Assembly (NCBI GenBank): GCA_002426555.1
Contig: DIQU01000009.1
Coordinates: 9,186-16,069, forward strand
Source of the DNA: Firmicutes bacterium UBA5454
GTDB lineage: Bacteria; Bacillota; Clostridia; Caldicoprobacterales; DTU083
Reading direction: 5' to 3'
Length of the DNA: 6,884 bases
Shown here piece by piece: positions 4,199 to 6,884 of the stretch (the stretch's first letter is position 1; each line of letters begins with the position of its first letter). The notes below the pieces were generated by a model that searched no databases, had not been told where the DNA came from, and was given only the letters and a program-made list of their open reading frames with translations. A program made the translations under genes and the position numbers.

Positions 4199-6730
4199 AT
4201 GAAACTAGCATTTTCTACCCTGGGTTGTCCGGATTTCAGTTGGACCGATATCTATTCCATGGCCAAGGATCTGGGCTATTCCGGAATTGAAATCCGCGGC
4301 TTGGGCAAAAACATCATTGCTGTACAAAACCAACCCTTTACCGGCGATCAACTGAATCACACCATTGAGAAACTGTCTTCTCTTCGTTTGGAGATCCCCT
4401 GCCTTTCCTCCGGTTGCTGCCTGAAATTTGCAGAAAAAGCTGAAGAGAATTATATGGAAATTCATCAATATGTACAGCTGGCTTCCAAGTTAGGCACCCC
4501 ATACATTCGAATCCTGGCAGATCTGGAACCTCATGCTGTAGGTGAAGTGGATGACCAGGTGATATTAGAACAGCTGAATCGCCTAATCCCTTCTGCAGAA
4601 AAGTACGGTGTCACTCTGCTGGTAGAAACCAACGGAGTCTATGCAGATACCAACCGCCTTCGCGAACTGCTGGATCAAGCTGCCAGCGATTACCTTGCTG
4701 CACTATGGGATATGCATCATCCATATCGATTTGCTGGAGAAGCTCCCGGACAGACGGTACAGAACCTGGGCGCATATATTAAATATGTTCATATCAAGGA
4801 CTCTGTTGTTGAAAATGACAAAATCCAATATCGCCTTATGGGCGAAGGAGATCTGCCTGTAGAGGATATGATGAAGGCCCTCGAATCCATCAACTATGAT
4901 GGATATGTTTCGCTGGAATGGGTTAAACGCTGGGCTTCCGACCTGGAGGATGCCGGAATCGTATTTCCTCACTTTGCAGACTACATGAGAAGGTTTCAAA
5001 AAGGCAGTGTAACCCGAAGTCGTCTTTATGATAACCTTAGGGGCACCGGTAAATATATCTGGGAAAAGGATGCCCTCATTGACTTGACCTTCCCGCAGGT
5101 GCTGGATCGAATTGTAGAAGAATTCCCTGATCAGTATGCATTCCGCTATACTACACTGGACTATACACGAACTTATTCTCAGTTCCGCGACGATGTACAA
5201 ACCTTTGCCCGCTCCCTGATTGCCATGGGAGTCAGAGCTGGTGATCACGTGGCAATTTGGTCAACCAATGTGCCTCAATGGTATATAACCTTCTGGGCAA
5301 CTACAATGATTGGCGCTGTACTGGTTACTGTCAATACTTCTTATAAAATCTACGAAACTGAGTATCTTTTAAGGCAATCTGATACCCATACCCTGGTCAT
5401 GGCAGATGGACACAAGGATTCCAACTATGTAGGCATTATCAAAGAAATCTGTCCTGAGCTGGAGACTGCGAAAGCCGGAAGACCTCTCCACGCACGGCGT
5501 CTGCCCTTTTTACGCAATATCATAACCATCGATTCGGAACAAAATGGATGTATGACCTGGGAAAATGCCATAGAGCTGGCTGAGCAAGTGCCTATAGACA
5601 GAGTGTATCGCCGTATGTACTCAATTAACAAGCATGATGTCTGTAATATTCAATACACCTCCGGCACCACCGGGTTTCCAAAAGGTGTCATGTTGACCCA
5701 TTACAACGTGGTAAACAATGGTAAATGCATAGGTGATTGTATGGACTTGTCCACTGCTGACCATGTGCTGATTCAGGTGCCTATGTTCCACTGCTTTGGA
5801 ATGGTCTTGTCCATGACAGCTTCCATAACCCATGGAGCCACCATGTCGCCCATCCCCAGTTTTTCGCCTAAAAAGTCTCTGGATTGCGTGCAGAAGGAGA
5901 AGATTACCTGCATCAACGGAGTGCCAACCATGTTCATTGCTATGATGGGGCATGAAGACTTTGCCGCTACGGATTTTTCACATATGCGCACTGGTATTAT
6001 GGCAGGAAGCCCCTGCCCCATCAAGGTCATGGAAGATGTTGTGGAGAAAATGAACATGTCGGAGATTACCATTGTCTTTGGTCAGACAGAATCCTCTCCA
6101 GGCTGTACCCAAAGCCGGGTAGATGATCCCCTGGAGCTGCGGGTGCAAACTGTTGGACGACCTCTCCCTGGAATTGAATGTAAAATTGTCAATCCGGAAA
6201 CCGGCGAAGAGCTGCCCCATGGAGTGGACGGTGAATTTGTTGCCAGAGGCTATAATATAATGAAGGGTTATTATAAGATGCCCGAGGCTGCGGCAGCTGC
6301 CATTGATGAAAATGGCTGGCTTCACACTGGGGATTTGGCTCAGCGTGATGCAAAGGGCTATTTTAAAATAACCGGTCGTATCAGAGATATGATCATTCGC
6401 GGCGGTGAAAATATTTATCCGAAGGAAATTGAAGATTTTATATATACACACCCCAAAGTCAGTGATGTGCAGGTTATAGGGGTTCCCGATGAGCAGTACG
6501 GTGAGGAGATTATGGCCTGCGTCATTATGAAGGACGGAGAAGAAATGACGGAAGATGAGCTGCAAGAATACATTCGCTCGCATATGGCCATGCATAAAAC
6601 CCCAAAGTATGTTAATTTTATGACAAGCTTCCCCATGAATGCAGCCGGTAAAATACTAAAGTATAAAATGCGAGATGATGCTGTAGAACTGCTGGGTCTG
6701 AAATCCAGCAATCCTGCTGTAACAGTCTGA
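4199..6730 (+). CDS. Fusion of sugar-phosphate isomerase/epimerase TIM barrel and AMP-forming acyl-CoA ligase
   Basis: An 843-residue cytoplasmic fusion. Residues 1-265 form an AP-endonuclease-2/xylose-isomerase-like TIM barrel with a plausible metal set: E143 (LLVETNG), D171 and H174 (WDMHHP), H198 (VHIKD) and E240 (VSLEW). After a short linker, residues about 290-835 are an ANL-superfamily ligase that would adenylate a carboxylic acid and pass it to CoA. Motifs in order: YTSGTTGFPKG (486-496), GQTESS (628-633), HTGD (709-712), GRIRDMIIRGGENIYPKEIE (726-745, hinge D730), and catalytic K818 in NAAGKILKYK. It resembles medium-chain/ACSF2-like ligases; the acid is unknown. No stop or frameshift breaks the junction, so one polypeptide is made. 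GGAG (4185-4188) precedes the ATG by 10 bases. The T-box leader upstream predicts induction when tRNA-Leu is uncharged. A role in making branched-chain acyl-CoA for leucine synthesis is inference. Confidence 0.93.
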   Translation: MKLAFSTLGCPDFSWTDIYSMAKDLGYSGIEIRGLGKNIIAVQNQPFTGDQLNHTIEKLSSLRLEIPCLSSGCCLKFAEKAEENYMEIHQYVQLASKLGTPYIRILADLEPHAVGEVDDQVILEQLNRLIPSAEKYGVTLLVETNGVYADTNRLRELLDQAASDYLAALWDMHHPYRFAGEAPGQTVQNLGAYIKYVHIKDSVVENDKIQYRLMGEGDLPVEDMMKALESINYDGYVSLEWVKRWASDLEDAGIVFPHFADYMRRFQKGSVTRSRLYDNLRGTGKYIWEKDALIDLTFPQVLDRIVEEFPDQYAFRYTTLDYTRTYSQFRDDVQTFARSLIAMGVRAGDHVAIWSTNVPQWYITFWATTMIGAVLVTVNTSYKIYETEYLLRQSDTHTLVMADGHKDSNYVGIIKEICPELETAKAGRPLHARRLPFLRNIITIDSEQNGCMTWENAIELAEQVPIDRVYRRMYSINKHDVCNIQYTSGTTGFPKGVMLTHYNVVNNGKCIGDCMDLSTADHVLIQVPMFHCFGMVLSMTASITHGATMSPIPSFSPKKSLDCVQKEKITCINGVPTMFIAMMGHEDFAATDFSHMRTGIMAGSPCPIKVMEDVVEKMNMSEITIVFGQTESSPGCTQSRVDDPLELRVQTVGRPLPGIECKIVNPETGEELPHGVDGEFVARGYNIMKGYYKMPEAAAAAIDENGWLHTGDLAQRDAKGYFKITGRIRDMIIRGGENIYPKEIEDFIYTHPKVSDVQVIGVPDEQYGEEIMACVIMKDGEEMTEDELQEYIRSHMAMHKTPKYVNFMTSFPMNAAGKILKYKMRDDAVELLGLKSSNPAVTV

Positions 6731-6734
6731 CAGG

Positions 6735-6770
6735 TTTGCGCCATAAAACTTTTACCGCGTCAAATTTTCT
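6735..6770 (+). terminator. Weak candidate terminator after the fusion gene
   Basis: TTTGCGC (6735-6741) can pair with GCGTCAAA (6757-6764) with one bulged T, followed by TTTTCT. The stem is short and the loop about 15 bases, so it is a poor terminator. Nothing better lies between the stop codon and the right edge. Confidence 0.22.
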
Positions 6771-6786
6771 AATGTAAGGTCATTGT

Positions 6787-6816
6787 TTGAAAACTGATCA
6801 GGCAGTTTATTATTAT
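6787..6816 (+). promoter_or_regulatory. Candidate promoter reading out of the right edge
   Basis: -35 TTGAAA (6787-6792) and -10 TATTAT (6811-6816) are 18 bases apart, each one base from consensus. AAAGGGG follows at 6817-6823. No coding region can be made out in the remaining 60 bases, so the downstream gene must begin beyond the window. Confidence 0.32.
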
Positions 6817-6884
6817 AAAGGGGAAAATTGGATTATTTGAGTAATTGAAAATTTCCGAGCTAATTGCGATGTCCGCGAACATAG

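Noticed and set aside
5978..6595. 205-codon minus-strand frame inside the ligase region
   Set aside because: It is antisense to the adenylation and hinge motifs of the ligase, has no ribosome site, and reads as a shadow. The other minus-strand frames in 4205-6744 were dropped for the same reason.

Overview
The window looks like chromosomal DNA from a low-to-moderate GC anaerobic Firmicute of the class Clostridia. The grounds are a complete T-box riboswitch, strong AGGAGG-type ribosome binding sites, sigma-A type promoters, and a DUF5685 gene next to a J-domain gene, a pairing I know from Clostridia. The genus cannot be fixed from the sequence alone. No rRNA, tRNA, CRISPR array, prophage or intact insertion sequence is visible.

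Left part (1-2513, minus strand): a compact operon read leftwards from a good promoter at 2485-2513. It encodes a PHP-domain metal-dependent hydrolase (start best placed at 2286), a DUF5685 protein, and a J-domain protein with a TPR-like middle and a cysteine-dense tail that runs off the left edge. The PHP and DUF5685 genes are 10 bases apart. DUF5685 overlaps the J-protein gene by 74 bases, which may reflect a frameshift in a G/A run.

Middle (2287-2867): a 580-base divergent intergenic region. It holds the minus-strand promoter, an exact 8-base inverted repeat just upstream of that promoter, and a plus-strand stretch that reads like the end of a decayed AAA/SMC-type ATPase gene. A complete plus-strand gene follows (2868-3737), a class I SAM-dependent methyltransferase of the RlmI-like family.

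Right part (3738-6730): a promoter and a complete T-box leader with specifier loop, antiterminator and an 18-bp terminator precede one large gene. The specifier is read as CUC (leucine), and the UGGU bulge agrees with the A73 discriminator of tRNA-Leu. The gene encodes an 843-residue fusion of a sugar-phosphate isomerase/epimerase-type TIM barrel with an AMP-forming acyl-CoA ligase. Both halves keep their key residues.

The most interesting observation is this last unit: an unusual two-domain enzyme apparently switched on by uncharged tRNA-Leu. The simplest idea, an inference, is that the ligase activates a branched-chain acid such as isovalerate. Reductive carboxylation of the CoA ester and transamination could then make leucine when it is scarce. 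The role of the TIM barrel in that scheme is unknown.
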